DNA from: Achromobacter arsenitoxydans SY8
GTDB taxonomy: Bacteria > Pseudomonadota > Gammaproteobacteria > Burkholderiales > Burkholderiaceae_B
DNA length: 64,000 nt
NCBI RefSeq assembly: GCF_000236785.1
Contig: NZ_AGUF01000013.1
Location: forward strand, 161,463 to 225,462
Reading direction: 5' to 3'
Shown one piece after another: positions 41,634 through 52,880 of the stretch; positions within the stretch are counted from its first letter, which is position 1; the number at the start of each line of letters is the position of its first letter. The position numbers were made by a program, and so were the translations under genes. The notes beneath the pieces were generated by a model. It saw nothing but the letters and a program-made list of their open reading frames with translations, did not search any database and was not told the origin of the DNA.

Positions 41634-43193
41634 TTACTTGGGCGCCTTCCAGGCGTTCCAGAAGTACGGCCACGGCACGGCCCGCGTGCCTTGCAGCGAC
41701 GGCGAGCGCGCGGCCTGCGCGTTGAAATCGCCGATCTTGATGAACGGCACTTCGTCGTACACCGCCTGCTGCACGTCCGCCCAGCGCTTGACGCGCTCTT
41801 CCTGCGTGCCGGCCTGGTTAAAGGCGTCCAGCACCTGGTTGCGGCGCGGCGTGTCCCACCAGCCCGGCGCGTCCTTGGAAGGGAAGTCGATCAGGGCCGG
41901 TTCGGGCAGGAACGGGCTATGCGTGATGAAAATGTCCCACACGGCGGGATCCTGCCGGCGCTGCGTCAGCGTGGCCCAGTCCACCACCTGCATGTCCACC
42001 GTGAAACCGGCGGCCTTCAGGTATTCGGCGGCCACCAGGGCCATCTTGTAGTGGAACTCGTATTGCTGGCTGGTCAGGATGCGGATCTTGCGGTCCTGCA
42101 CGTTGGCGCCGTCCACCAGCTTCTTGGCGGCCGCGGCGTCGGCCTTGTTGTAGACCTTGCCGCCCAGCGATGTTGCCCACGGGTAGCCTTCCGGATACAG
42201 GTCGCCGTTGAGCTTGTAGAAGTTCTTGTCGCCGAAGGCGGCGAACAGCATGTCTTCCTCGTTCAGGGCCAGCTGCACCGCCTGGCGAACGGCCTGGTTC
42301 GACATGATGCCCTGCTTGGTGTTGAGCACCAGGCGGGGCCAGCCGAAGGGCTTGAGCATCACGGGATCGGAGCGGCCGTTCTTCAGCTTGGGCAGCGATT
42401 CCACGGGCAGCGAATCCACGTAGTCGAACTGGCCGGCCACCGCGCTTTCGACACGGGTGTTCGCGTTGCTCACGGGCACGAAGCGGATTTCGTCCAGGTA
42501 TTGCTTGCGCGCGCCGCCGTAGCCGTCAGGTTCGCCTTCGCGCTGCTTGTAGCCGTCGAAGCGGACCAGCTGCACGTACTGGTCGGGCACGCGGGCCTTC
42601 AGCTGATAGGGGCCGGTGCCGACGAATTCGGTCAGGGCCGGCGCGATCTTGCCCTTGGGCATGACGACCGCGGCGCTGTTGTTCATCGCCAGCAGGGCGG
42701 TCAGCGGCGCATAGGGCTGCTTCAGGGTGATGCGGATCGTGTTCGCGTCCGGGGCTTCCAGGTTCGCGATGATCTTGGCGGCCATCTTGCCGCGCGTGGC
42801 GGTCTCGGTCCAGCGCTTCAGGGACGCCAGCACGTCGGACGAATCCATCTTGGAGCCGTCATGGAACGTGATGCCCTGGCGCAGCGGGATCGTGTAGACC
42901 AGCCCGTCGGCCGACACCTCCGGCATCTTGTCGGCCAGCAGAGGCGTCAAGTTCCACTTGGCGTCGAACGTGTAGAGCGTCTCGAAGAAATGCTGGGTCA
43001 GGATGCCCACCAGGTCCGCGGTGCTGGTCATCGGGTCGAGCGTCGGCGGCTCGCCGATGGTGGCGACAGAGATCGTGCCTCCCTTGACCGGCGTGGCACA
43101 GAGGGCGGGGGACGACAATGCGGTCAAGCCAATTGCGCCGGCCGCGAGCAGGCTCTTCAGCCCACCGCCTCGCCGGGAGGTACGGAAGTTCAT
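41634..43193 (-). CDS. Peptide ABC transporter substrate-binding protein (SBP family 5)
   Basis: 519 aa with a long N-terminal signal sequence (LKSLLAAGAIGLTALSSPALCATP). The mature protein begins KGGTISVATIGEPPTLDPMTSTADLVG, the family-5 opening, and has YTIPLRQGITFHDGSKMDSSDVLASLKRW. It captures the substrate in the periplasm for the DppBCDF-like pump. The operon context points to D-amino-acid-containing peptides or N-acyl-D-amino acids as ligands (inference). Confidence 0.93.
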   Translation of the reverse strand: MNFRTSRRGGGLKSLLAAGAIGLTALSSPALCATPVKGGTISVATIGEPPTLDPMTSTADLVGILTQHFFETLYTFDAKWNLTPLLADKMPEVSADGLVYTIPLRQGITFHDGSKMDSSDVLASLKRWTETATRGKMAAKIIANLEAPDANTIRITLKQPYAPLTALLAMNNSAAVVMPKGKIAPALTEFVGTGPYQLKARVPDQYVQLVRFDGYKQREGEPDGYGGARKQYLDEIRFVPVSNANTRVESAVAGQFDYVDSLPVESLPKLKNGRSDPVMLKPFGWPRLVLNTKQGIMSNQAVRQAVQLALNEEDMLFAAFGDKNFYKLNGDLYPEGYPWATSLGGKVYNKADAAAAKKLVDGANVQDRKIRILTSQQYEFHYKMALVAAEYLKAAGFTVDMQVVDWATLTQRRQDPAVWDIFITHSPFLPEPALIDFPSKDAPGWWDTPRRNQVLDAFNQAGTQEERVKRWADVQQAVYDEVPFIKIGDFNAQAARSPSLQGTRAVPWPYFWNAWKAPK

Positions 43194-43305
43194 GATTCTC
43201 TCTCCAGAGGGTCAGAAACAGGTTGTCGCTTGGTATGGGTCGCGCGCCGGGTTTCCTGGTGCTGCGGGCCCCCTTCGGGCCTGGCGCGGTGCCGCGGGCA
43301 GGGGG

Positions 43306-44574
43306 CTAGAAAAACGTTTCGGCAACGCCGGCGACGCGGTACTGCTCGTCGACCAGCAGGACCTGGCGCCATTTGTCGAACGTCAGGCAGGGATGGGAGA
43401 TATCGAAGGCGATCATGTCGCCGACCTGGATGTCGTCGCCGTCGCTGATTTGCATGAAGGCGTGCTGGTCCATCATGGCCGTCAGCTTCCAGTGCGCCGG
43501 CGCGGCGCCGGGCGCGTCCTGCCCGGGCCGGTACAGCAGGGCGGGGGCGGGCAGGCCGGCGTCGAAGGCGGCGTCGCGCTTGCCCAGCGCGATGATGGCG
43601 CGGCCGGGTTCGGGCAGCGACTGCACGTAGGCCCACACCTGCAGGGCGGGCTGCAGGCCGGGTTCCATCTTGCGGGCGACCGGATTGTGCGCGTTGATGC
43701 GCTCGGCCGCTGTGCGGTAGATGCCGACATCGTGCGACAGATAGCAGCCCGGGCGCAGCACCACTTCCAGCGGCGCGCCAATGTCCAGCTGCGAGAATTC
43801 CTCGGCGACGACGTCGAACCACGCGGAGCCGGCGCCGGAGATGACGGCCGGGCCGCTCTTGCGCAGCCGGCCGGCGGCGGCAAGCCCGCGCAGCGCAGCC
43901 GTGGCGCGGCGCAGGAATGTGCGGATGGCGCTTTCCTCTTGCAGCACGCCTTCGTAGACCTCGATGCCGGCCAGCGCCAGACCGGGCCAGCGGCCGATTT
44001 CCTCAGCCACGGCCTGCAGTTGCGCGTCGTCGCGCACGCCGGTGCGTCCCCCCGTGGGACCCAATTCGATCAGCACCGGCAACACCAGGCCTTGTTCGCC
44101 GAAGTACTTGCCGAGCTGGGCGGCATTGGCCGCCGAATCGACGATGCAGAAAAAGGTGAAGGCGGGATCCCGCAGCAGGCGGGCAATGATGGCCATGTTG
44201 GCGCGGCCCACCAGCTGGTTGGCCATGAGCACCCGGCGCACGCCGTGCTGGTACGCGGCCAGCACCTGCGGCGCGGTGGCCAGCGTGATGCCCCAGGCGC
44301 CGTTGTCGATCTGGCGCTTGAACAGCGCGGGGCTCATCGTGGTCTTGCCGTGCGGGGCCAGCTTGACGTGGTAGGCCTCCATGAACTGCTGCATCCACTG
44401 CAGGTTGTGGCGCATGCGGGCCTCGTACAGCACGGCTACGGGCAGGCTCACGTCCTCGTTCAGCAGATTCCAGTTCAGCGCGGCCACGTCGCCGGTCGTA
44501 CAGGATTCGGGGAAGGCGCCCAGGCCTTTGCCGTTGACGTCCAGGGGGGCTGCGGGGAAGGATGCGTTCGTCAT
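43306..44574 (-). CDS. D-amino acid deaminase, DSD1-like PLP enzyme (alanine racemase N-terminal fold)
   Basis: 422 aa. PLP-lysine at Lys77 in LAPHGKTTMSP. The C-terminal beta domain carries the His-x-Cys zinc ligands of DSD1-type D-serine dehydratases (ISHPCLTFDKW). Fold-type III PLP enzymes of this group remove ammonia from D-serine/D-threonine-like amino acids. As the first gene of the operon (112 nt before the binding-protein gene), it probably acts on D-amino acids released by the deacylase at the operon's other end. Substrate range is not shown by sequence alone. Confidence 0.88.
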   Translation of the reverse strand: MTNASFPAAPLDVNGKGLGAFPESCTTGDVAALNWNLLNEDVSLPVAVLYEARMRHNLQWMQQFMEAYHVKLAPHGKTTMSPALFKRQIDNGAWGITLATAPQVLAAYQHGVRRVLMANQLVGRANMAIIARLLRDPAFTFFCIVDSAANAAQLGKYFGEQGLVLPVLIELGPTGGRTGVRDDAQLQAVAEEIGRWPGLALAGIEVYEGVLQEESAIRTFLRRATAALRGLAAAGRLRKSGPAVISGAGSAWFDVVAEEFSQLDIGAPLEVVLRPGCYLSHDVGIYRTAAERINAHNPVARKMEPGLQPALQVWAYVQSLPEPGRAIIALGKRDAAFDAGLPAPALLYRPGQDAPGAAPAHWKLTAMMDQHAFMQISDGDDIQVGDMIAFDISHPCLTFDKWRQVLLVDEQYRVAGVAETFF

Positions 44575-44596
44575 GGCGAGGGCCCGGTTTGGAAAA

Positions 44597-44611
44597 GATT
44601 TACGTCAAATC
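44597..44611. promoter_or_regulatory. Inverted repeat GATTT-ACGTC-AAATC upstream of the D-amino acid operon
   Basis: Perfect 5-bp arms with a 5-nt spacer, 22 nt before the deaminase start codon on the minus strand, within the divergent promoter region. Confidence 0.45.
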
Positions 44612-44618
44612 TGATTTT

Positions 44619-44634
44619 TTTCATTATCGTGAAA
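44619..44634. promoter_or_regulatory. Candidate RpiR operator, inverted repeat TTTCA-N6-TGAAA
   Basis: The 16-mer TTTCATTATCGTGAAA lies in the AT-rich centre of the 180-nt divergent region between the deaminase and YbeM-like genes. RpiR/MurR regulators often bind TGAAA/TTTCA-type palindromes, and an RpiR gene is in the operon. Both facts make it the best operator candidate; binding is not shown. Confidence 0.5.
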
Positions 44635-44754
44635 GAAATTTACAACGGGCAGCTAGGAGTTTCCCGTAGTCGGCGCGCGGCCGACAATGGGAAAATAGTT
44701 CCACGTCTGGCGTGCCGCCGCTGCGCGCCCTGGCGCCCCTACAGAGGAAAAGCC

Positions 44755-45546
44755 ATGCTGAAAGTTGCCTTGGGCCAGTTCGCCGTCAGCCGCGTCTGGG
44801 AAGAAAATGCGCAGGTCTGCGTCGACCTGATGGAACGCGCCCGAGCGGGCGGGGCCGGCCTGCTGGTGCTGCCGGAAGGCATCCTCGCACGCGACATCAC
44901 GGATCCGCAGATCGTGCTCAAGGCCGCGCAACCCCTGGACGGTCCCTTCATCACCCGCCTGCTTGAGGCCAGCCGCGGCTCGGACTTGGCCACCATGATG
45001 TGCGTCCACGTTCCGACGGGCGACGGCCGGGTCTGGAATACGCTGGTCACGCTGCAAGACGGCCGGATCCTGTCGCAGTACCGCAAGCTGCATCTCTACG
45101 ACGCCTTCACCATGAAGGAATCCACCAACGTCACGCCGGGCACGGAAATCCCGCCGCTGCTCGACATCGCCGGACTGCGCGTGGGCCTGATGACCTGCTA
45201 CGACGTGCGTTTTCCCGAACTGGCGCGTCGGCTGGCGCTGGACGGCGCCGACCTGCTGGTGCTGCCGGCCGCCTGGGTGCGCGGTCCGCTCAAGGAAATG
45301 CACTGGGAAGTCCTGGTCACGGCGCGTGCGCTCGAAAACACCTGCTACGTGGCCGCCACCGGCGAATGCGGTGAACGCAACATCGGCTGCAGCATGGTGG
45401 TCGATCCCTTGGGCGTGGTCACGGCGCGCGCCGGCGAGGCGCCCGCGCTGGTGTTTGCCGATATCGACCCTGAACGCCTGGCGCACGCCCGCAAGGTGCT
45501 CCCGGTGCTGGCGAACCGGCGCTTCTCGTCCCCCGAACTGGCGTAG
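44755..45546 (+). CDS. Carbon-nitrogen hydrolase, YbeM/Nit1-like deaminated glutathione amidase
   Basis: 263 aa nitrilase-superfamily amidase. Catalytic triad Glu41 (LPEGILARD), Lys111 (YRKLHLYDAFTMKES) and Cys148 (LMTCYDVRFPELA). The order of blocks, including QFAVSRVWEENAQ at the start, PAAWVRGPLKEMHWEVL and the end PVLANRRFSSPEL, follows E. coli YbeM closely. YbeM/Nit1 enzymes hydrolyse deaminated glutathione, a transamination side product (metabolite repair). Start 44755 is preceded by AGAGGAAAAGCC. Divergent from the D-amino acid operon. Confidence 0.9.
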   Translation: MLKVALGQFAVSRVWEENAQVCVDLMERARAGGAGLLVLPEGILARDITDPQIVLKAAQPLDGPFITRLLEASRGSDLATMMCVHVPTGDGRVWNTLVTLQDGRILSQYRKLHLYDAFTMKESTNVTPGTEIPPLLDIAGLRVGLMTCYDVRFPELARRLALDGADLLVLPAAWVRGPLKEMHWEVLVTARALENTCYVAATGECGERNIGCSMVVDPLGVVTARAGEAPALVFADIDPERLAHARKVLPVLANRRFSSPELA

Positions 45547-45660
45547 GCTTGCGGCGGGCCGCTGTCCGCGGCCCCGCAGCGGCCGGGGCGGGAATTCATG
45601 GCGTGCGGCATGGTGTAATGCTGACTTGAATTCCTTGCTGTCTTCCTTCATCTGCTGCCA

Positions 45661-48389
<2,729 letters not shown>

Positions 48390-48428
48390 CCGTATACCTG
48401 TCCATCGGCCATTTGGCCGATAAAAAGG

Positions 48429-48455
48429 CGGAGCCTGCGGGCTCCGTTTTTTTTT
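48429..48455 (+). terminator. Rho-independent terminator after serS
   Basis: CGGAGCC (48429-48435) pairs with GGCTCCG (48440-48446), loop TGCG, followed by a run of nine T. Confidence 0.93.
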
Positions 48456-48618
48456 ATTATTGCGACATATTCCTGTCGCTTTGGAACGCTATTCTGCTCG
48501 CGTGAGTGCCTGGATTTGATGTGAGCAATTGTGTATTCCGATAAAAGGGCCGGATAGTTACGGCACAATACACCAGCGTTCTACACGCTTCATTCACTTA
48601 TATAACAAGGAGTTGTCC

Positions 48619-48867
48619 ATGACTTCAAGAATGATTGGAGATTTTCGTGTGAGATGCTCTGTGGCTCAGGAAGACGAACAGGGCTACCGCGTGCAGATAT
48701 GGACCCGCCGCGTAGGCGGAACCGCACCGGAAAAATGCTGGACCGTGCCGGGACAGGCGCCGTTCGCAAACTTGCACGAAGCAGAACAGGAAAGCCAACA
48801 GTTGTTCCAAGGTATCAATGGTGTACGTTTCAACGGTGAACCGGAGTTTGCACATGCGTCCGCATAA
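48619..48867 (+). CDS. Hypothetical protein, 82 aa
   Basis: Start at 48619 has an AAGGAG ribosome site at 48607-48612. The protein is soluble-looking with a basic first half (MIGDFRVRCSVAQEDEQGYRVQIWTRRVGG) and looks like a small beta-sheet domain; I do not recognise a family. A second small ORF overlaps its end by 14 nt. Preceded by an AT-rich stretch (48456-48606) that should hold its promoter. Confidence 0.7.
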   Translation: MTSRMIGDFRVRCSVAQEDEQGYRVQIWTRRVGGTAPEKCWTVPGQAPFANLHEAEQESQQLFQGINGVRFNGEPEFAHASA

Positions 48868-49012
48868 TGGCTGGTGGCGAGCGTCGAGTGCGCCTCGCCG
48901 ATGGATTGATCTTGTTCAGGAATCGCCGCGCTGGGCCGACAACAAGGCCAAGCAGACGGCGCAGCAGCCGGCCGTCATGGCTGCTAAACCCGTCCAGGCT
49001 CCCGCAGCCTGA
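48854..49012 (+). CDS. Small hypothetical ORF, 52 aa
   Basis: MRPHNGWWRASSAPRRWIDLVQESPRWADNKAKQ then an Ala/Gln/Pro-rich tail. ATG 48854 has GGAG at 48843-48846 (7-nt spacing) inside the end of the preceding gene, and a terminator follows at 49055, so translation is plausible. No family recognised; could be spurious. Confidence 0.45.
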   Translation: MRPHNGWWRASSAPRRWIDLVQESPRWADNKAKQTAQQPAVMAAKPVQAPAA

Positions 49013-49054
49013 CAGGTAACCCGCAGGGCACCGGACATTGCCCAGGCGGACAAA

Positions 49055-49080
49055 AAAGGCCACTCGACAGAGTGGCCTTT
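49055..49080. terminator. Bidirectional terminator
   Basis: AAAGGCCACTC (49055-49065) pairs with GAGTGGCCTTT (49070-49080), loop GACA, with A residues on the left and TATTTTG on the right. It lies between converging small genes. Confidence 0.9.
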
Positions 49081-49102
49081 ATTTTGCGCCGACGCTGCGC
49101 GA

Positions 49103-49429
49103 TCAGTCGCGGTCGCGACCGTGCCCGCGTCCGCGGTAATAGCCGTGGCCATGGCCGCGGCCGTGATAATGGCCGCGATCATAATAGCGGCCGCCGCGGT
49201 AATAGACCGGCGCCGGGTAAACCACCGGCGGGGCGACGTATACCGGAGCCGGACGGTAATAGACGGGGGGCGGTGGCGGCACGTAGACCGGCTGCGGCGC
49301 GACGTACACCGGAGCGGGATACACGATCCCCGGCAAACCGATGGAAATTCCGACGTCCACGCGAGCCAGGGCGACGCTGGAGATCAGCAAACCCGCGGCA
49401 CCTGCACCTGCGATAAGCCATTTTTTCAT
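49103..49429 (-). CDS. Exported Pro/Tyr/Val- and Gly/His/Arg-rich protein
   Basis: 108 aa from ATG 49429, preceded by AGGTG. A signal peptide (MKKWLIAGAGAAGLLISSVALA) is followed by a low-complexity region of repeated PAPVYVAP/PPPPVYYRP units (~residues 38-78) and a C-terminal tail rich in RGHGHGYYRGRG (~85-108). This type of short secreted protein is widespread in Burkholderiales and of unknown function; the His/Gly/Arg tail could bind metal or polyanions (speculation). Monocistronic. Confidence 0.8.
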   Translation of the reverse strand: MKKWLIAGAGAAGLLISSVALARVDVGISIGLPGIVYPAPVYVAPQPVYVPPPPPVYYRPAPVYVAPPVVYPAPVYYRGGRYYDRGHYHGRGHGHGYYRGRGHGRDRD

Positions 49430-49725
49430 GTTGCACCTGCCTGCCGCATGACGCAGCAAAGTTGAATATCCGTTGACGCTATTTTCGGTGCTTTGCGCCA
49501 GGTATTCGTAAGCGACAGGGGCTCAATAGCGACAATCCGCAACCGTCCCCTCGACAAAACGCACAGGCGTGCTGCACCGCGGCAGCCGGCGTGCGCTCTG
49601 GTAAACCCTTTATTGAAGTCGATTGAAATAGGTTGGAATGGGTTGAAGTTCGCGTCCGGCGTTACAGGCAGTCACCATGTGCGCGCGAAGAGTCGTAACG
49701 GTGTTGCGCCGGCGCGCCAGGCAGC
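49430..49725. other. Gene-free stretch with a 10-nt phased TTGAA array
   Basis: About 300 nt without a credible gene. It should contain the promoter of the exported protein (left) and holds TTGAA, TTGAA, TTGGA, TTGAA at 49613, 49623, 49633 and 49643, exactly 10 nt apart. Confidence 0.6.
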
Positions 49726-50238
49726 CTATAGGCCGGCGTCGTCGCAGGGCGAAAAGTGGCGGTATTCCATCACCCAGACCCAGGGGTTGGCGGCCCAGGC
49801 GTGGGCGCCATAGCGTTCGCACCACATCAGCGCGAACGCGGTTTGCAGGGGCACGCCGGGCAGCAGCGCCGAGCTTTGGTACAAGGCGTGGGTGCCTTCC
49901 GCGCGGGCGTCGGCTTCAGTCAGGTTTTGCAGCCGCTGAATACGGACGCCGACCATGATGGCGCTGGCAAAGGGGGCGCCGGCCTCATCGGCCAGAACGA
50001 TGGTCTCGCCCGATTTACCGAAGGGGCACCTGACCCAGCTGGAAGTCTTGCGCAATTCAGAGGGATTATCGGGCGAGGGGCCCATGGCCACCCACCTGCC
50101 CGAATCCGCGGCGTCCGCATACCAGGCCGTCGTGAATTTGGACGGCTGCGGCTTGAGGATGCGCCGGCTTTGCACTTTGGCTCCATCAAGAATGGCTTGT
50201 TTGAGCGGTTCGCTGAACTGAAGTGACTGCCGTTTCAT
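49726..50238 (-). CDS. ASCH-domain-like protein, phage-type
   Basis: 170 aa from ATG 50238. The opening QSLQFSEPLKQAILDGAKVQSRRILKPQP resembles the ASCH-type proteins common in prophages (consensus l-f...m..aIl.G.KtqTRR...pqp), here with VQSRR instead of TQTRR. The middle has CPFGKSGETIVLADE and the C-terminus ALMWCERYGAHAWAANPWVWVMEYRHF, as in those proteins. ASCH domains are thought to bind RNA or modified nucleotides. No other phage gene is adjacent, so it may be a remnant. Confidence 0.7.
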   Translation of the reverse strand: MKRQSLQFSEPLKQAILDGAKVQSRRILKPQPSKFTTAWYADAADSGRWVAMGPSPDNPSELRKTSSWVRCPFGKSGETIVLADEAGAPFASAIMVGVRIQRLQNLTEADARAEGTHALYQSSALLPGVPLQTAFALMWCERYGAHAWAANPWVWVMEYRHFSPCDDAGL

Positions 50239-50429
50239 GTGCTCGCTGTTTCCCTCGCGATCAGCGCTTGCGCGCCATTGCTGTTGCGGCCGGGTCGGCA
50301 CGTGCCATTTGTATGCTTTATTCAAGCTCCTGCAAGGGAGTATGACGTGTCACGCTTCGCCTGTCAGGCGCAGCCTGAATATGTGTTGTCTTTTTGAAAA
50401 CGCTGCAGGGTTATTTGTATACTCGACTC

Positions 50430-50627
50430 ATGACTACAAACCTGCACGATCTCAAGCCCGGTTACTACTGGTACACCATGGCCAATGACCCGCTGGCCGT
50501 CATCCATATTCATGAGGACGGCGGCGCTACGCTCATGGGCACGGACTATCGCATTGGCGCCGAAGGCGTGGCCGACATGGTCCGCCAGGGCGAACGCTTC
50601 TTCTGGATCGAACCGCCGCAAGCCTGA
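50430..50627 (+). CDS. Small hypothetical protein coupled to amidohydrolase gene
   Basis: 65 aa: MTTNLHDLKPGYYWYTMAND, then PLAVIHIHEDGGATLMGTDYRIGAEG and a DMVRQGERFFWIEPP end. It looks like a compact beta domain; no family recognised. One nucleotide separates its stop from the amidohydrolase start (TGACATG), so the two are translated from one message. The promoter should lie just upstream (TATACTCGACTC near 50418). Confidence 0.65.
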   Translation: MTTNLHDLKPGYYWYTMANDPLAVIHIHEDGGATLMGTDYRIGAEGVADMVRQGERFFWIEPPQA

Positions 50628-50628
50628 C

Positions 50629-51819
50629 ATGGCGGATCTGCTCCTGAAGAACGTCCACGCGCCTAACGGCGATGGCGTGGACGTGCTGATTCGCGACGGC
50701 CGCATCCAACAGATCGGGTCCGGACTTGCCGCCGATCCCGCCGTTGCGGTGGAAGAGGGCGGTGGCGCCCTGCTGCTGCCCGGCCTGATCGAAGGCCATA
50801 CCCACCTGGACAAGACGACCTGGGGCTCGCCCTGGTACGTGAACGAAGTGGGGCCCGCGCTCACCGATCGCATCGACAATGAACGCGCCTGGCGCGCCCG
50901 CAGCGGGCACGACGCCGCAAGTCATTCCCGCGACCTGGCCCTGGCTTTTCTGAGGGCGGGCGCCACGCGCATCCGGACGCACGTCGATATCGACACCGAC
51001 GCCGGCCTGCGCCACCTGGACGGCGTGCATGCCACGCGGCATGCGCTGGCCGGCCGTGTGGAAATCCAGACCGTGGCCTTTCCGCAATCCGGGCTGCTGG
51101 CGCGCGCCGGCACGGCCGATCTGCTGGATCAGGCCCTGGCTCAAGGGGCTGACGTGCTAGGCGGGCTGGACCCGTCCGCCATCGACCGCGATCCCGTGAA
51201 GTCCCTGGACATCCTGTTTGGCCTGGCCGACAAGCATGGCAAGCCGGTGGACATCCACCTGCACGAACCCGGCGAGCTGGGCGCCTTCACGCTGGATCTG
51301 ATCCTGGACCGTGTCCAGGCCCTGGGTATGACGGGCAAGGCCGTTATCAGCCATGCCTTCTGCCTGGGCGCCCTGGAAGTCCGGCGCCTGGACGGCCTGC
51401 TCAAGCGCCTGGCCGTGCTCGACGTGGCCCTGCTGACCACGGCGCCGGCATCGCGGCCCGTGCCTTCCTTGCGCGCCTGCCGCGAGGCTGGCGTGACGCT
51501 CTTTGGCGGCAACGACGGCGTGCGCGATACCTGGACCCCCTATGGCAGCCCCGACATGCTGGCGCGCGCCATGCAGATCGGCTTGCGCAACGACCTGCGC
51601 CGCGACGACGAGATCGCGTGGGCGCTGGAATGCGTGACTGGCGCGGCGGCCGGCGCTTGCGGGTTTGCGGACTACGGCCTGGCTTCGGGCGCACGCGCCG
51701 ATCTGGTGCTGGCCGACGCCAGCTGTGTGGCGCAGGCCGTGGCGCAACCGGCGCCGCGCCGGCTGGTGATTTCCAACGGGGTGATCGTGGCCCGCAATGG
51801 CGAGGACGCCGCCGCCTAA
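50629..51819 (+). CDS. Amidohydrolase family protein, cytosine deaminase-like
   Basis: 396 aa TIM-barrel metal hydrolase. Metal ligands visible: GHTHLDKTTWG (His-x-His, about residues 61-63), DIHLHEPGEL, ISHAFCLG and the late Asp in GGNDGVRDTWTPYGSPDML. The HTHLDKT motif and the latter block are those of the cytosine deaminase/N-isopropylammelide hydrolase group acting on cyclic amidines and amides. The substrate is unknown. The start at 50629 is chosen because it follows the previous stop directly and begins ADLLLKNVHAPNG, the usual beta-strand opening. Converges with a LysR gene. Confidence 0.87.
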   Translation: MADLLLKNVHAPNGDGVDVLIRDGRIQQIGSGLAADPAVAVEEGGGALLLPGLIEGHTHLDKTTWGSPWYVNEVGPALTDRIDNERAWRARSGHDAASHSRDLALAFLRAGATRIRTHVDIDTDAGLRHLDGVHATRHALAGRVEIQTVAFPQSGLLARAGTADLLDQALAQGADVLGGLDPSAIDRDPVKSLDILFGLADKHGKPVDIHLHEPGELGAFTLDLILDRVQALGMTGKAVISHAFCLGALEVRRLDGLLKRLAVLDVALLTTAPASRPVPSLRACREAGVTLFGGNDGVRDTWTPYGSPDMLARAMQIGLRNDLRRDDEIAWALECVTGAAAGACGFADYGLASGARADLVLADASCVAQAVAQPAPRRLVISNGVIVARNGEDAAA

Positions 51820-51839
51820 GGGCCGGGCGGCCCGCCCTT

Positions 51840-52718
51840 TCAGCCCAGGCCGAGCTGCGACTCGGTCATTTCCGCGAACGCCTGCATCAACGCGGAGCGT
51901 ACGCCGGCCCGCAGCCAGATCGCGCCGACCGTGCGCACCGGGCAGGGCGCGGGCAGCGGCCAGCGCGTGACGCGCGCCGACGGCGCTCCCGTGGTCGCCC
52001 AATCGGGCAGCAGCGCCACGCCCAGTCCTTCTGACACCAGCTTTGCGATGGAATCAATGCCATCGAGTTCAAACCTGACCTGCGGCCGCAGATTGCGCGC
52101 GCGCAGGTAGTCGTCCGCCATTTTGCCGCCCACCACGCTGCGGTCATAGCAGATGTAGGGTTCGCGCGCGATGACGGCCAGCGGATCGTCGACCTTCATG
52201 CCGGCCGGCGTGACGAGCACCAGGGGCTCGCGCCGCAAGTCGCGCCAGGCGCAGGTCTTGGGAATCGGAAAAAGCGGATGCACCAGCAACGCGCCGTCGA
52301 GTTCGCCGGACAGCACCTTGCCGTAGAGCAGGGTGGTGGGCGCCGGTTCGATATAGATCTCGATGCGCGGATGACGCGCCACCCAGGTGCGCAGCACTGG
52401 CGGCATGATGCCGGTCAGCGCGGTGGGCGTGGCGCCCAGCCGCAGGGGACCGGCGGGCAACTCCGTGTCGGAGGCGGCCGAACGCAGGTCGCGCACGTCC
52501 CGCAGGATGGCGCGCGCGCGTTCAAGGATGCGCACGCCTGCCGGCGTGGGCTTGACCGTACGGCCCGATCGGGCGATGAGTGCGCTGCCCACGTCCGACT
52601 CCAGTGCGCGCAGCCGCTGCTGCACGGTGGCGGGCGTCAGGCCCTGGTGCCTGGCGGCCTGGGCGATGGAACCCAGCTCAACGACATGCACGTACGTCTG
52701 CAGAAAGCGCGAATCCAC
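51840..52718 (-). CDS. LysR family transcriptional regulator
   Basis: 292 aa from a GTG start at 52718. Winged HTH at residues ~1-60 (RFLQTYVHVVELGSIAQAARHQGLTPATVQQRLRALESDVG) plus effector domain. It is divergent from the enolase-superfamily gene and convergent with the amidohydrolase gene, and by LysR convention likely controls the divergent catabolic operon (52881-55127) and itself. Confidence 0.92.
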   Translation of the reverse strand: MDSRFLQTYVHVVELGSIAQAARHQGLTPATVQQRLRALESDVGSALIARSGRTVKPTPAGVRILERARAILRDVRDLRSAASDTELPAGPLRLGATPTALTGIMPPVLRTWVARHPRIEIYIEPAPTTLLYGKVLSGELDGALLVHPLFPIPKTCAWRDLRREPLVLVTPAGMKVDDPLAVIAREPYICYDRSVVGGKMADDYLRARNLRPQVRFELDGIDSIAKLVSEGLGVALLPDWATTGAPSARVTRWPLPAPCPVRTVGAIWLRAGVRSALMQAFAEMTESQLGLG

Positions 52719-52880
52719 GGCGGCTTGTCTCTTTAGAAGTTGTTTTTTCCATATTCTAAAGATGCATGAAGATAATTGTTGTTTTCTTTGGCGGCGGGAA
52801 GAATACGTTCACGGCAGCGAGACCGCGCGAGGCGCGCCGATCGGGCCAATCGAAACCATTCAGCCATCAAGGAGCCACCC

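Noticed and set aside
45556-45574. GC-rich hairpin GGGCCGC-TGTCC-GCGGCCC after the YbeM-like gene
   Set aside because: No T tract follows on either strand; not called as a terminator.
49726-50238. Prophage at the ASCH-like gene
   Set aside because: Only one phage-type gene is present, with no integrase, capsid or lysis genes around it; treated as an isolated gene.
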